A stretch of 64,000 nt of DNA from Oceaniferula marina (GCF_013391475.1 NZ_JACBAZ010000002.1:283103-347102), one strand, 5' to 3'. Positions 29,918 to 39,128 are shown, numbered from the stretch's first letter. The notes: generated by a model not told the origin, from the letters alone. Numbers and translations are program-made.

Positions 29918-29955
29918 CCGGTGGGTGGGCTTCGGCCTGCTTGCCGGGTTTTTTA
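29918..29955 (+). terminator. Intrinsic terminator, copy 2
   Basis: Same UUCG-capped stem as at 28431 with one base changed, again 26 bases after a PEP-CTERM stop codon and followed by a T run. Confidence 0.9.
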
Positions 29956-30036
29956 TTTCCGAGTGGGTCACGCTGTCGCGATTATTTGACTCATGGCACT
30001 CTTTTGGCTGGTGGTTGTGTGACGATCAGGTAAGTC

Positions 30037-31254
30037 ATGGACGACCAACGAGGTAATCTAATGATTGAGCATAATGACGATGCTTTTCAGCAGCTACAAT
30101 CAGTAGCCAAGGAAAAGTTTGTGGAAGAATTCGGGATCGACCCGTTTTGGATGGTATCCGCGCCGTCCAGGGTGAACCTGATCGGTGAGCATATCGATTA
30201 TTGTGATGGTTTTGTTCTGCCCTTGGCAATCAACCGGCATATCGTGATTGCAGCCGCACCCAACGGCACTTCACAGGCGAATATGGTATCGACCTTATTT
30301 CCCGGGGAACCCGCTGTTGTGATGGTGGATGAAGACCCGGTGATGGGAGAGCCTCGCTGGGCCAATTACATCCGCGGGGTCTTGGACGGTTTTCGATTGA
30401 AGGATTTGTGGCCTTTGCCTGGCTTTGACGCAGTGGTGCATTCCAATATTCCGCTCGGAGCCGGACTGTCGAGCTCGGCGGCGATAGAAGTGGCCTTGGC
30501 GACGCTGGTGGAAGGTCTTTTGGGGATTGAGATTAATCCGAAAAACAAAGCCCTGCTTTGTCAGCGGGCCGAGCAAAAATTTGCCGGGGTTCCCTGTGGT
30601 ATCATGGATCAGTTTGTTTCGGTGTTTGCCCAGCCTGATCACGTGGTGTTGATTGACTGCCGGTCACAGCAGGCGCAACCGATTCCACTGGCGGACACGT
30701 CGGTGGCGGTGATTATTGCCGATACGAAAATTCAGCATGAGCTCAGCGACGGCAGTTATGCCAATCGGCGAAAGCAAACGGAGATTGCCTTGATGATTTT
30801 GGGTAAGGACTCCTGGCGCGAGGTGTCGATGGCGGACCTGGAGGAAGCGAAAGGTGAGATGAGCGAAGTGGTGTTCCAACGTGCCAGACATGTGATCACG
30901 GAGATTGAGCGCACCCAGAAGGCGGCGATGGCGATTGCGCGTGGCAAAATGGATGAAGTGGGCGGCTTGATGCGCGCCAGTCACTTGTCGCTGCGTGATG
31001 ATTTTGAAGTATCGTGCCGGGAGCTCGATATCATGGTTGAGGGTGCATGGCACATCGGCGAGGCCGGTGGTGTGCTCGGCAGCCGGATGACGGGAGCCGG
31101 ATTCGGGGGTTCCACGGTTACTTTGGCCCGGGCTGAGCAAGCGGAGTCCGTGATGGAAGCGATGAGCCGCAATTATAAACAAGAGACCGGAATCGAGCCT
31201 CACATCTTTTCTACCAAGGCTGTGGGTGGGGCCGAGCTGAGCGATTTGCTTTAG
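30037..31254 (+). CDS. galK: Galactokinase
   Basis: 405 aa GHMP kinase that phosphorylates galactose to galactose-1-phosphate, the entry to the Leloir pathway. Motifs: SAPSRVNLIGEHIDY (galactose binding), PLGAGLSSSAAIEVA (ATP loop), and the C-terminal GSRMTGAGFGGSTV. It would use the galactose released by the window's GH35 and GH36 enzymes. ATG at 30037 or 30061 could serve as start. Its TAG overlaps the stop of the convergent phosphatase gene by 4 bases. Confidence 0.93.
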   Translation: MDDQRGNLMIEHNDDAFQQLQSVAKEKFVEEFGIDPFWMVSAPSRVNLIGEHIDYCDGFVLPLAINRHIVIAAAPNGTSQANMVSTLFPGEPAVVMVDEDPVMGEPRWANYIRGVLDGFRLKDLWPLPGFDAVVHSNIPLGAGLSSSAAIEVALATLVEGLLGIEINPKNKALLCQRAEQKFAGVPCGIMDQFVSVFAQPDHVVLIDCRSQQAQPIPLADTSVAVIIADTKIQHELSDGSYANRRKQTEIALMILGKDSWREVSMADLEEAKGEMSEVVFQRARHVITEIERTQKAAMAIARGKMDEVGGLMRASHLSLRDDFEVSCRELDIMVEGAWHIGEAGGVLGSRMTGAGFGGSTVTLARAEQAESVMEAMSRNYKQETGIEPHIFSTKAVGGAELSDLL

Positions 31255-32828
31255 TGCACATCCATCGCCAGCAGGCAGACGTCATCGTCAAATTCACCGT
31301 CTTTGGAGTGGAGCCGGGCAGAGGCGAGCAAGGTGTCGAGGCTGTTGCCGAGTTTCTCTGAGCTCGATGCCTGGAGGCTTTGGAGGATGTGTTCGATGCC
31401 AAAGGCTTCGTTATTTTCATTCTCCACTTCATAGAGCCCGTCGGTGAAGAGGAGCAGTCGGTCGAGTTCGTCGAGGGGGATCGTTTTGCTGGTATAAGGG
31501 GTTTTGGCGATCAGTCCGAGTGCGGGGTTTCCTTTGCCCGAGTTCATGGGAACCTGGCGGGCTTTACCGTCTTTGATGATGATTGGAGCCGGGTGCCCGG
31601 CACAGGAATAGGTGAGGGTTGCCTTTTTCAGATTAACCACACAGTAGATTGCGGTAGCGAAGAGCGTGACATTGGCACGCTCAAGGATGGAAACCAAGCC
31701 GTCATTGATGCCATAAAGAAACCATTCCGGGCTGGTTGCCGCGTCCCTCTCTTTTTCCATCAGCCCGCGCAACATGGAAACCACGAGTGAGGATCGGACA
31801 CCGTGGCCCATGACATCGCAGATCAGGATGCCGGTTTTGTGTTGTGAAATGGGAATGATTTCGAAGAAGTCCCCTGCCAGATCGGATGCCGGGGCATACC
31901 GGCAATCAAAGGAAATTTCCCGGTCGTATCCACGCAAGGTGTGTTCATCCAGTCCGAGGGGGAGGAGCGCCTGTTGAATTTCTCTGGCGAGCTTGAGTTC
32001 CTCTTCGATCGCCTGGTTACGGTGGTGAAGTTCGTTGGCGACTCTGGCGAGTTTCCGTTGGGTCTTGACCAGTTTGGTGATGTCACTGGTGATGCCAAAG
32101 ATCCCCTGGACATTGCCCTTGTGATCGAGCCACGGTAGTTTTGAAGTTTCCGCCCAAGTGTCATCTTTGCCTTCCCATGTTTCGCATTGAATCACATTGA
32201 TCTGAGGCTCGAGGCTTTGCATGATCTCGAGTTCGTTCTGGCGAGCGATGTCCGCATGGGAGGCGTCAAAAAAATCGTAGTCGCTTTTTCCTAACAAATC
32301 TTGGACTGAAGCCGCTCCGAGTTTTTCCGCTGTGGAGCTGTTGGAAAGCACAAACCGTGAGTCTGTGTCCTTGTAGTAGATATTGACCGGAATGTTTTCA
32401 ACCAGTTGTTTGAGCCGGTGTCGTTCTTCTTCCAGCGCGGTTTCCGCATTTTTGCGTTTGGAGATATCGATGACGGAACCAACAATCCGGATGGCTTTCT
32501 GGTTGTAGTCGCGGATGACGATCCCACGCACGCGGAACCATCGCCAGGATCCGTCCGGGTGGCGGTAGCGGAGGTCGACGGCTAACAGGTCGTTGTTGTT
32601 CGGGGTGAGGGCTTGCTCAAATGAGGTTTCGAAGCTTTCGAGGTCATCGGGGTGAAGGTATTTCTTGGCGTCGATGGCAAGATTGGGAGCCGCCTGGGCG
32701 TCGTAGCCGAGAAATTCAAGCGCACGATCCGAGTAATAAATGTCCTTGTCGCCAACGTACCAATCCCAGACACCCTCGTTCGAGGCACGGAGTGCCAGAT
32801 TGAGTCGGTCCCTGGAATCTGTTTTCAT
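31251..32828 (-). CDS. PAS-PAS-PP2C (RsbU/SpoIIE-type) phosphatase
   Basis: 525 aa cytoplasmic signalling protein. PAS/PAC domain 1 (about 8-130, VWDWYVGDKDIYYSD ... RHPDGSWRWFRVRGIVIRD) and PAS 2 (about 140-260, NIPVNIYYKDTDSRFVLSN) are followed by a short coiled coil. A PPM/SpoIIE phosphatase domain (about 290-520) has metal-binding acidic residues in SDLAGDFFEI, ICDVMGHGVRSS, FTDGLYE and FDDDVCLL. Such proteins usually dephosphorylate an anti-anti-sigma factor in response to a sensed signal. No RsbV/RsbW partners are next to it. Confidence 0.88.
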   Translation of the reverse strand: MKTDSRDRLNLALRASNEGVWDWYVGDKDIYYSDRALEFLGYDAQAAPNLAIDAKKYLHPDDLESFETSFEQALTPNNNDLLAVDLRYRHPDGSWRWFRVRGIVIRDYNQKAIRIVGSVIDISKRKNAETALEEERHRLKQLVENIPVNIYYKDTDSRFVLSNSSTAEKLGAASVQDLLGKSDYDFFDASHADIARQNELEIMQSLEPQINVIQCETWEGKDDTWAETSKLPWLDHKGNVQGIFGITSDITKLVKTQRKLARVANELHHRNQAIEEELKLAREIQQALLPLGLDEHTLRGYDREISFDCRYAPASDLAGDFFEIIPISQHKTGILICDVMGHGVRSSLVVSMLRGLMEKERDAATSPEWFLYGINDGLVSILERANVTLFATAIYCVVNLKKATLTYSCAGHPAPIIIKDGKARQVPMNSGKGNPALGLIAKTPYTSKTIPLDELDRLLLFTDGLYEVENENNEAFGIEHILQSLQASSSEKLGNSLDTLLASARLHSKDGEFDDDVCLLAMDVH

Positions 32829-32881
32829 CGTCTGGTATATAAACGTTGCTTGTTCTGAGAATCAACCTTGAAGCTGAAAAT

Positions 32882-33610
32882 TTAGAAATGTTTTTCCAAC
32901 CAGTCGAGAATCTTGGTGCAGACTTCATGGTGATATCCTTCAAACGAGTGGTCTGCACCGGGGATTTCGACCAGTTCGCGGGGGGCTCGTAGTTTTTGGT
33001 AGAGCTCCTGGCTGTCTCCGGGCAGGACCACATCGTCGTCGAGCCCGTGGATCAGTAGCCAGGGGAGGCGTAGTTCCTTGACGGCATCCAGAGTGGAATC
33101 AACCTGGCGAAGGTCGTTGACGTAGGTGGAGGACAGCGGACATGCGGCTTCGTCCCACATCAGGTCGTGGTCAGGTGTAAGTTCTCCAAATTCCCGTTCG
33201 ACAAAGTTGGAGGTGTGAACCATGCCGGCAAGGTGGACCATGAGCTGGATGCGTTCGTCGCGAGCTGCGGTCAGGGTGCCGACTGCTCCTCCCATGCTAT
33301 GGCCGATGTAAGCGATTTTTTTGCCTGGGCCGTGTTGGTCGATCACGGCGGTGAGGTCTTCGATTTCCTTGCTGATGTTGGAATCTGCGAATGCCCCTTC
33401 CGATTCTCCGTTGCCAGAAAACGAAAGCCGAAGACAAGGCCAGCCATTTGCGGCGAGGTGTTCGGCCACAGCGATGAGCAGTGGCCGGTCCTTGTTGCCG
33501 GTGACACCATGGCCAAGGATGACCAGATGATCGGGATGGCACGATGCCCCTTGCCCCGGGTGAAAGCTGAGGTCGAGGCGTTCGCCGTGGCGGTTGTGGG
33601 TGGGTGTCAT
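32882..33610 (-). CDS. Alpha/beta hydrolase
   Basis: 242-aa serine hydrolase without a signal peptide. The nucleophile elbow is GHSMGG (S105), the Asp is in HGLDDDVVLPG and the His in GADHSFEGY. ILGHGVTGNKDRP supplies the oxyanion region. It falls among cytoplasmic esterases/acyl hydrolases of the dienelactone-hydrolase type, with an unknown substrate. The 16-base gap to the upstream dehydrogenase gene, on the same strand, suggests co-transcription. Confidence 0.82.
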   Translation of the reverse strand: MTPTHNRHGERLDLSFHPGQGASCHPDHLVILGHGVTGNKDRPLLIAVAEHLAANGWPCLRLSFSGNGESEGAFADSNISKEIEDLTAVIDQHGPGKKIAYIGHSMGGAVGTLTAARDERIQLMVHLAGMVHTSNFVEREFGELTPDHDLMWDEAACPLSSTYVNDLRQVDSTLDAVKELRLPWLLIHGLDDDVVLPGDSQELYQKLRAPRELVEIPGADHSFEGYHHEVCTKILDWLEKHF

Positions 33611-33626
33611 AGGTGTCGGGGGTGGA

Positions 33627-34511
33627 TTAGGAGCGGCCGGGGAAGGTGAGTTCGGCGATGCCGGATTTGTCGAGTTCTCCGAGACCGGCGTCGATCATGC
33701 GTTGATATTGATGTTCAGTGGCTTGGGAAAGAGGAACCTCGACTCCGGCCTCGGCCGCTAGGCTGTTGGCGATGCCGCTGTCTTTGGCCGCGTGAGACGC
33801 GGAGAACCAGCACTCGTGGTCGCGGTCGATCATGTCGTCGGCATCGGTTTCCAGCACTCTGGAGTTGGCTCCGGTCTGAGCAAAGACCTCACATAGCATT
33901 TTGGTGTCGAGTCCGAGGGCATCGCCCAGACCCAGCCCCTCGGCGAGGGCGGCGGTATTGATATTCATCACCATATTGACCAAAGCCTTGACCTTGGCTG
34001 CTTGACCGGCGGGGCCGATATAGCGCAGGTTGGTCGAGAGGGTTTCGAGCAGCGCTTGGTGTTGATCAAAGACAGCTCGCTCACCGCCGATCATCAGATA
34101 GAGTTTGCCTTCCCGGGCTTGGCTGATGCTGGATGCCATACAGGCTTCAAGCGAATGGGCTCCGGCGGCCTGGCATGCTGCTTCCACTTCCTGGTGAACC
34201 TCCGGACTGACGGTGGCACAGTTGATGAAGGTTTTTCCTGTTGCTTGTGTAAGCAATTGGTCGGGCGAGAAGAGCTCGCGCATCGATGTGTCATCGGTGA
34301 CCACGGTCAGGATGACGTCGGCCTCCTCACATACCTGGGAGGGCGAGGTGGCGGCGGTGCTGCCAAGTTCGTTGGCGAGTTCCTGAGTGGTTTGCGGAAG
34401 AATATCGTAGACGCTGGTGATGGTATAGCCGCAGTCGGTGAGATGGCGGGCCATGTTGGCGCCCATACGGCCGAGACCGATGACGGCAATGCGGGAAGTG
34501 GTGGTGGACAT
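33627..34511 (-). CDS. NAD(P)-dependent beta-hydroxyacid dehydrogenase
   Basis: 294 aa member of the 3-hydroxyisobutyrate dehydrogenase / glyoxylate-succinic semialdehyde reductase family. The dinucleotide-binding site VIGLGRMGANMA is near the N-terminus. TVSPEVHQEVE and the segment GQAAKVKALVNMVMNINTAALAEGLGLG hold the catalytic Lys and Asn of the family. It reduces or oxidises a small beta-hydroxyacid; which one is not clear from sequence. It lies immediately upstream of the alpha/beta hydrolase. Confidence 0.85.
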   Translation of the reverse strand: MSTTTSRIAVIGLGRMGANMARHLTDCGYTITSVYDILPQTTQELANELGSTAATSPSQVCEEADVILTVVTDDTSMRELFSPDQLLTQATGKTFINCATVSPEVHQEVEAACQAAGAHSLEACMASSISQAREGKLYLMIGGERAVFDQHQALLETLSTNLRYIGPAGQAAKVKALVNMVMNINTAALAEGLGLGDALGLDTKMLCEVFAQTGANSRVLETDADDMIDRDHECWFSASHAAKDSGIANSLAAEAGVEVPLSQATEHQYQRMIDAGLGELDKSGIAELTFPGRS

Positions 34512-34543
34512 GTTGGTTTTGAGTAGGAGGTTAATAAATCGGT

Positions 34544-35173
34544 TTAGACTGATGGAGTCTCATTGTGAAATGTCAAGCCGCCGTCGTGGATTTGTACAGG
34601 CTGGAGTAAGTCGGGGTGGTGAAAATCCGGTTCGATGCCTGCAGGCGCTGGTGAGGCCGTAAGAAAACGTTGTTGCGGGGATTCGACGATAAAGGTGACA
34701 TTGATTTTGGTTTCCGAACCAAAGTCGAAACGCGCTTTTAGGATTTCGAGCGGGATGCAGGCTGCCGTCAGCCATGAGCCGTCCGGTGAAAGGTCGGCAT
34801 AGGTCTTTACTCCGGGAACCGGAAGATCTTCCTCTTGCGCTCGCACACGAGGCGCCGTGAACTCGGCGCTCCACCAGGCACCATTGGGAGCCAAGTTGAA
34901 CTCCAGATAGCGTCCGGACGCAGGGTGGCTCAGGAAAAACTCGGCGACGTCATACTTCCATAATTCAGGTGTGAATTGACCTGGCCGGGCGTCAGGGTGG
35001 ATGTGTGCAGGAGAGCGCCGACTGGCGACAAACCAGAAGTTTTCCGTGTCCGTGGCCAGTCCAAAGGCGGCAGGCACGTCAAGTGGAGCCCCTTCCCAGT
35101 CTCGATCAATTCCAAATAAGGCGAGGTCTAAGGCGCCCCATTGCAGGGCTGTGTGTTTGTGTTCGATCAACAT
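34544..35173 (-). CDS. Unknown protein with a possible CBM9/DOMON-like fold
   Basis: About 209 aa from an internal ATG at 35173 (MLIEHKHTALQWGALDLALF). A longer frame to 35254 adds 27 residues without clear coding character. The sequence is beta-rich with aromatic residues in a pattern (ENFWFVASRRSPAHI, YLEFNLAPNGAWWSAEF, GSWLTAACIPLEIL) like family-9 carbohydrate-binding or DOMON-like domains. There is no signal peptide. The family assignment is weak. Confidence 0.5.
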   Translation of the reverse strand: MLIEHKHTALQWGALDLALFGIDRDWEGAPLDVPAAFGLATDTENFWFVASRRSPAHIHPDARPGQFTPELWKYDVAEFFLSHPASGRYLEFNLAPNGAWWSAEFTAPRVRAQEEDLPVPGVKTYADLSPDGSWLTAACIPLEILKARFDFGSETKINVTFIVESPQQRFLTASPAPAGIEPDFHHPDLLQPVQIHDGGLTFHNETPSV

Positions 35174-35660
35174 GATGCTGTAGAGTGATAGATGAATGCT
35201 GTAGCCTAGCGTGCCGAATCGCAAGCTCAAGTTCCCATCGACCCCCGGGAGCATGAGACAAATGCAACTAGTTAAGATGTCTTAAGTATTCAATATGCGT
35301 GACTTGTCTTTTTTTTATGGAAGTGGCTTGCCGGAAAAGTGGTGGGCAGAACGCACGTTTGTTTTTTAAGATTTTATTTCACCCCGGCGGAAGAGTTGGC
35401 GGATTGGGAGTCTAACATCAAAAATTAGAAGTGTGATTTTGCCGTGAGTCTTAAAGAATCTTAAAAACAATGAGAGGGGTGAAAAAAATCATAAAGACTG
35501 AGTTGGGTCTGATTGGGATAGGTTGGTGTATGGCGAGGTCATTTTTATTGAGATACTTGAAAAACACTCGTCAGGCGGACGCGTATTTGATAAAAATTCC
35601 ACGCCCTTTAGAACATGAATCCCGAGCTGATTCCTCCGAGCTCGCACCTTTACATCAAGA
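35174..35660. other. AT-rich intergenic region
   Basis: About 490 bases with no convincing gene. A short frame at 35613 (about 21 codons, MNPELIPPSSHLYIKNAPQAE) ends at the start of the next gene, but nothing supports it as a protein. No MITE or REP was seen. Confidence 0.4.
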
Positions 35661-36419
35661 ATGCGCCGCAGGCAGAATAATAGGCATAACCTACATGCCA
35701 TCGAATACATCGGACCGCGCCCCAAGAAGCCGGCCCGTAAGCCGTGGGGCGGCGGATGGTTGATGGTTTTATTGGTGATCGTCGGAGTGGGTTATGTTTC
35801 CCGTCCCTTTGTTGGCAAGATACTGGCTCAGGCTCAGCCGGTGACGGATTTGAAAGTGGAAAAGACGGTCGCTTGGTTGGACATCGGAGATACCTTTGGT
35901 CATGCCTTGGCGAAGGTCGCTTTGGAGCGAACGCATCAGGAAGTCCAATACGATGCGGCCTATTTTAAAATTGATTATCCGGGTGGGGATGTGCCGGGGA
36001 ACCGTGGAACCAACACGGATGTGATAGTTCGAAGCTATCGGGCTCTGGGGATTGACCTGCAGCAGCTGGTGCACGAGGACATGAAAAAGAATTTTCGGAT
36101 CTACCCGCAGCTATGGGGGGCTCAGAAACCGGACACCAACATCGACCACCGGCGGGTTGAGAACCTGCAGCGGTTTTTCACTCGCCATGGATCGGAGTTC
36201 GAAATCCCGGTTGAGGGAGTGAACATGCATGATGTTGCCTGGGGGGATGTGGTGGTCTGGTTGCTGCCCAATGGTGACTCCCATATTGGGATTGTGGTGC
36301 CGGGTCCGGAGGATCGACGCAATGAAATGTGGGTGGTTCACAACAATGGTGAAGGACCGAAGTGGGAGGATGTGTTATTGGAGTATCAGGTCATCGGCCA
36401 TTACCGCTACGACGGGTAG
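35661..36419 (+). CDS. DUF1287 family membrane-anchored protein
   Basis: 252 aa. A basic N-terminus is followed by a signal anchor (about 34-52, MVLLVIVGVGYVSRPFVGK), then a DUF1287 domain outside the membrane. YFKIDYPGGDVPGNRGTNTDV, YRALGIDLQQLVHEDM, DTNIDHRRVENLQRFF and GDVVVWLLPNGDSHIGIV match the family blocks. The family normally reads GVCTDV, with a Cys of the NlpC/P60-like superfamily kind. Here it is GTNTDV, so that Cys is replaced by Asn. The His of SHIGIV is kept. Envelope function is inferred; the exact role is unknown. Confidence 0.82.
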   Translation: MRRRQNNRHNLHAIEYIGPRPKKPARKPWGGGWLMVLLVIVGVGYVSRPFVGKILAQAQPVTDLKVEKTVAWLDIGDTFGHALAKVALERTHQEVQYDAAYFKIDYPGGDVPGNRGTNTDVIVRSYRALGIDLQQLVHEDMKKNFRIYPQLWGAQKPDTNIDHRRVENLQRFFTRHGSEFEIPVEGVNMHDVAWGDVVVWLLPNGDSHIGIVVPGPEDRRNEMWVVHNNGEGPKWEDVLLEYQVIGHYRYDG

Positions 36420-36461
36420 ATCCTCCTTGCCTAATGGTATTGCCCCAGTAGACTGCAGCGC

Positions 36462-37550
36462 GTGAGTCAATTACACGTCATTGTCGGCACGGATGAAGGC
36501 ACGGTTTCAGAGGAGGCTTTGAAGACCTTTACCCGATTGAAGCCGGAGGGCGGTGATGAGTTTTCCACCGAAATCATCGATGGGGTTGCCGCGAATGCAG
36601 ACGAAGCGTATTCAGCTTGTGGTAAGGCGATCGAGGCTCTGCAGACCTTGCCTTTTTTTGGAGGAGGTAAAACGGTGTGGCTTAAAAACGTGAATTTCCT
36701 CGGAGCAGACCGCACAAGTAAGGCGGAGGCTACCAAGGCAGGAACGGAAGCCTTGCTCGAGTGTTTGCAAGCCGGCATGCCCGATGATGTGCATTTTGTG
36801 TTCAGTTGCTCGAGTTTTAACAAAAGCCGGTCGCTGTGTAAATTTCTCGCCAAGGAAGGGGACTTTCGCAGTTTTGACAAACCGGATGTTTCCAGAGATG
36901 GCTGGCAGGAGCAGGTTGCCCAGTTGGTGCGTAGCTTGGCTGCGGAGAAAGAGATTCGATTCACAGCGGAAGCTCTGGATCTGTTTGTGATGCTCGCCGG
37001 TGAGGACACGCGTCAGATCCGGTCGGAGCTGGAGAAAATGGATATTTACTTGGGAGATCGGCGGGAGGTCAATGAGGAGGACGTGCGTTTGATGGTCCCC
37101 TTGAGTCGGGCTGGAGTGGTGTTTGAAATTGGCAATGCCCTGCAGAAAAAAAACGGGGCGAGGGCCTTGGAGCTCGTGGATCAGCAGATGGCGCGGAAGG
37201 AAAGTGCCGTTGCCATTTTGCGGGCATCGATTATTCCCACGGTACGCAATCTGTTTATGGCAGCAGCAGCGGGAGACGGGCGCAAGATTCCGAATAACAA
37301 TTATAATCAATATGCGGCAGCACTCAATGCGATCCCTGAGCGGGAGCGTGCCTGGCTTCCGCAGAAAAAGGCCGGCGGAGTGAATGCCTATCCATTGTTT
37401 CTCGCAAGCCGGAGTGCCGCTGGGTTTGGTTTGGAGAAGCTTCGGAAGTCGATGCAGTCCTGCCTCGAAGCAGACCGTTGTCTGGTGACGACAGGTTTGG
37501 ACGACCGGATGGTCTTGCATCGATTGATTGTTAGTATTTGTTCACCCTGA
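36462..37550 (+). CDS. holA: DNA polymerase III delta subunit
   Basis: 362 aa clamp-loader subunit that opens the sliding clamp. The order of blocks fits HolA: VIVGTDEGTVSEEAL at the N-terminus, a central LPFFGGGKTVWLKN, HFVFSCSSFNKSR, then the helical domain with EALDLFVMLAGEDTRQIRSELEKM. GTG is the start codon, with no clear ribosome-binding site. It follows the DUF1287 gene by 42 bases and precedes a small TauE-type transporter gene. Confidence 0.85.
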   Translation: MSQLHVIVGTDEGTVSEEALKTFTRLKPEGGDEFSTEIIDGVAANADEAYSACGKAIEALQTLPFFGGGKTVWLKNVNFLGADRTSKAEATKAGTEALLECLQAGMPDDVHFVFSCSSFNKSRSLCKFLAKEGDFRSFDKPDVSRDGWQEQVAQLVRSLAAEKEIRFTAEALDLFVMLAGEDTRQIRSELEKMDIYLGDRREVNEEDVRLMVPLSRAGVVFEIGNALQKKNGARALELVDQQMARKESAVAILRASIIPTVRNLFMAAAAGDGRKIPNNNYNQYAAALNAIPERERAWLPQKKAGGVNAYPLFLASRSAAGFGLEKLRKSMQSCLEADRCLVTTGLDDRMVLHRLIVSICSP

Positions 37551-37560
37551 TCGCGAAAAT

Positions 37561-37923
37561 ATGAAAACTTTTATCGTAGCCGCACTCATCGGTATGGCAG
37601 CTGGATTGCTGGGCGCCCTGTGTGGTGTTGGCGGTGGGATTGTTATGGTTCCCGCTTATGTCACCATTTTAAAATTGGAGCAAAAGCAAGCGGTAGCTAC
37701 GTCCTTGGCCTGCATCGTGATCATTGCGATTATCAGCACGTTGAATAATGCACGTAAACCGGATTTGATTGATTGGCGCATGGTGGCGCTGACCGCAGGT
37801 GCTGCCGCCTTGGCTGCGTGGTTTGGTACTGATTTGATGCATAAACTCAGCAACCAGCATTTGACCCGTCTTTTTGGTGTCGTGTTGTTGGTTTTTGGTG
37901 TGAAAATGCTGATGGGTAAGTAA
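37561..37923 (+). CDS. Half-size TauE/SafE family transporter
   Basis: 120 aa from the ATG at 37561. Four or so transmembrane helices; the family signature GLLGALCGVGGGIVMVPAYVTIL is intact, followed by LTRLFGVVLLVFGVKMLMGK. TauE/SafE proteins have two such halves in about 250 aa, so this is one half, which must pair as a dimer. Its stop codon TAA also forms the left flank of a small MITE-family-2 remnant. Substrate (sulfite or another anion) is not determinable. Confidence 0.82.
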   Translation: MKTFIVAALIGMAAGLLGALCGVGGGIVMVPAYVTILKLEQKQAVATSLACIVIIAIISTLNNARKPDLIDWRMVALTAGAAALAAWFGTDLMHKLSNQHLTRLFGVVLLVFGVKMLMGK

Positions 37924-37947
37924 TACCATTTAACCGGGAGAATGGTA
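37924..37947. repeat. Minimal MITE family 2 remnant
   Basis: 24 bases with termini TACCATT and AATGGTA, flanked by TAA on both sides (37921-37923, which is the tauE stop, and 37948-37950). The bases match the extreme ends of the family-2 element at 40957 joined after internal deletion. Confidence 0.7.
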
Positions 37948-38017
37948 TAAGCTTGGGTTTCTGTCGGCAGGTAAATCGCGCATCGCCAGTGTGCACCTTC
38001 GATGGATCAGCCAGCCT

Positions 38018-38043
38018 GCCGACAGCTTAAAAAGCTGTCCTAC
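38018..38043 (-). repeat. Single REP hairpin (GACAGCTT stem)
   Basis: GACAGCTT, loop AAA and AAGCTGTC, followed by CTAC, which is GTAG on the minus strand. Stem matches the B hairpin of the arrays with a changed loop. Confidence 0.8.
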
Positions 38044-38101
38044 CTTGGTTTGTGCCAAGTTGCAGGGCCAATCTGCCTTGGTTGTCTTAAGCTTGGGGCG
38101 C

Positions 38102-38138
38102 AAAAAACCCCGCCGTGCACTCTGGCAGGCGGGGTTGG
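38102..38138 (-). terminator. Intrinsic terminator of tsf
   Basis: On the minus strand CCCCGCC pairs with GGCGGGG around an AT-rich loop and is followed by TTTTTT. It lies 49 bases beyond the tsf stop codon. Confidence 0.92.
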
Positions 38139-38186
38139 AAATAAGGTGGTTGAAAACGCCCTTAGAGCGAATTCATCATTGGGCCC

Positions 38187-39053
38187 TTAGGCGCCGATGG
38201 TGTAGCGCTCGTAGCGGGCGATGCTCAGGCTGTCATCAAGCTCCTTGCCTTTGGCTGTGAGGAGTTCGGTGATGCTGACTTTGTCGTCCTTAACAAAGGC
38301 TTGGTCGACGAGGCAGACCTCGGAGTAGAACTTGTTGATTTTGCCAACCAGGATCTTCTCGATGATTTGCTCAGGCTTACCTTCGTCCAGTAGCTGCTTA
38401 CGGCTGATTTCCTTCTCTTCCTCGATGGTCGAAGCGTCGATGTCATCGCGGTTCAGGCCGGCAGGGTTGGAGGCTGCGGTGTGCAGGCAGAGGTCGCGGG
38501 CGAGCTCTTGGAAGGTCTCGGTTGCAGCCGTTTCGGCTTTGCCGCAGGTGAGTTCGAGGATCACACCGACTTTGCCACCCATGTGGATGTAGCTTGCGAT
38601 GGTTCCGTTGGCAGCAAGGCTGTAGCGGTTCAGGCGCTTGATCTTGATGACTTCACCGAGTTCGGCGAACTTGGCACCCATGGCGTCCTGGACAGTGCCG
38701 TCGCCGTGGGCGACTGCAGCGGCAGCTTCGGCGTCGGTGACGTCGGAGTTGGCGATGGTGTTGGTGATGTCTGCGACAAATGCCTGGAAGTTATCGTTTT
38801 TGGCGACGAAGTCGGTTTCGCAGTTGACTTCCACGATGACACCCTCGGTTCCACCGTTCACTTGAGCGGCGACGAGACCTTCGGAGGTTTCACGGCCGGC
38901 ACGTTTGACGGCTTTGGTCATGCCTTTTTCGCGGAGAATCTTGGCAGCGGCGTCGAGATCGCCGTCGGATTCTTTGAGGGCTTCTTTACAGGCCATCATG
39001 CCTGCGTTGGTCATTTTGCGCAGCTTCTGCACAACAGATGCGGTAATTGCCAT
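38187..39053 (-). CDS. tsf: Translation elongation factor Ts
   Basis: 288 aa; exchanges GDP for GTP on EF-Tu. N-terminal UBA-like module with MTNAGMMACKEALKESDGDL, core with TDFVAKNDNFQAF, and the family's C-terminal dimer domain. Slightly longer than E. coli Tsf (283 aa). It follows rpsB with a 75-base gap, the usual bacterial pair, and ends in a strong terminator, so pyrH and frr are not in this operon. Confidence 0.96.
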   Translation of the reverse strand: MAITASVVQKLRKMTNAGMMACKEALKESDGDLDAAAKILREKGMTKAVKRAGRETSEGLVAAQVNGGTEGVIVEVNCETDFVAKNDNFQAFVADITNTIANSDVTDAEAAAAVAHGDGTVQDAMGAKFAELGEVIKIKRLNRYSLAANGTIASYIHMGGKVGVILELTCGKAETAATETFQELARDLCLHTAASNPAGLNRDDIDASTIEEEKEISRKQLLDEGKPEQIIEKILVGKINKFYSEVCLVDQAFVKDDKVSITELLTAKGKELDDSLSIARYERYTIGA

Positions 39054-39128
39054 AATAAGTTAATCGTTAATGGTTAATGGTGGTCAGAAAAAGCATTGGG
39101 CGGCCGATGCCGCCCAATGAGATAAAAG

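Noticed and set aside
35613..35678. 21-codon leader-like frame before the DUF1287 gene
   Set aside because: Too short to support; kept only as a note in the intergenic entry.
35470..35763. 97-codon frame overlapping the DUF1287 start
   Set aside because: It overlaps the real gene in another frame and shows no conserved block.
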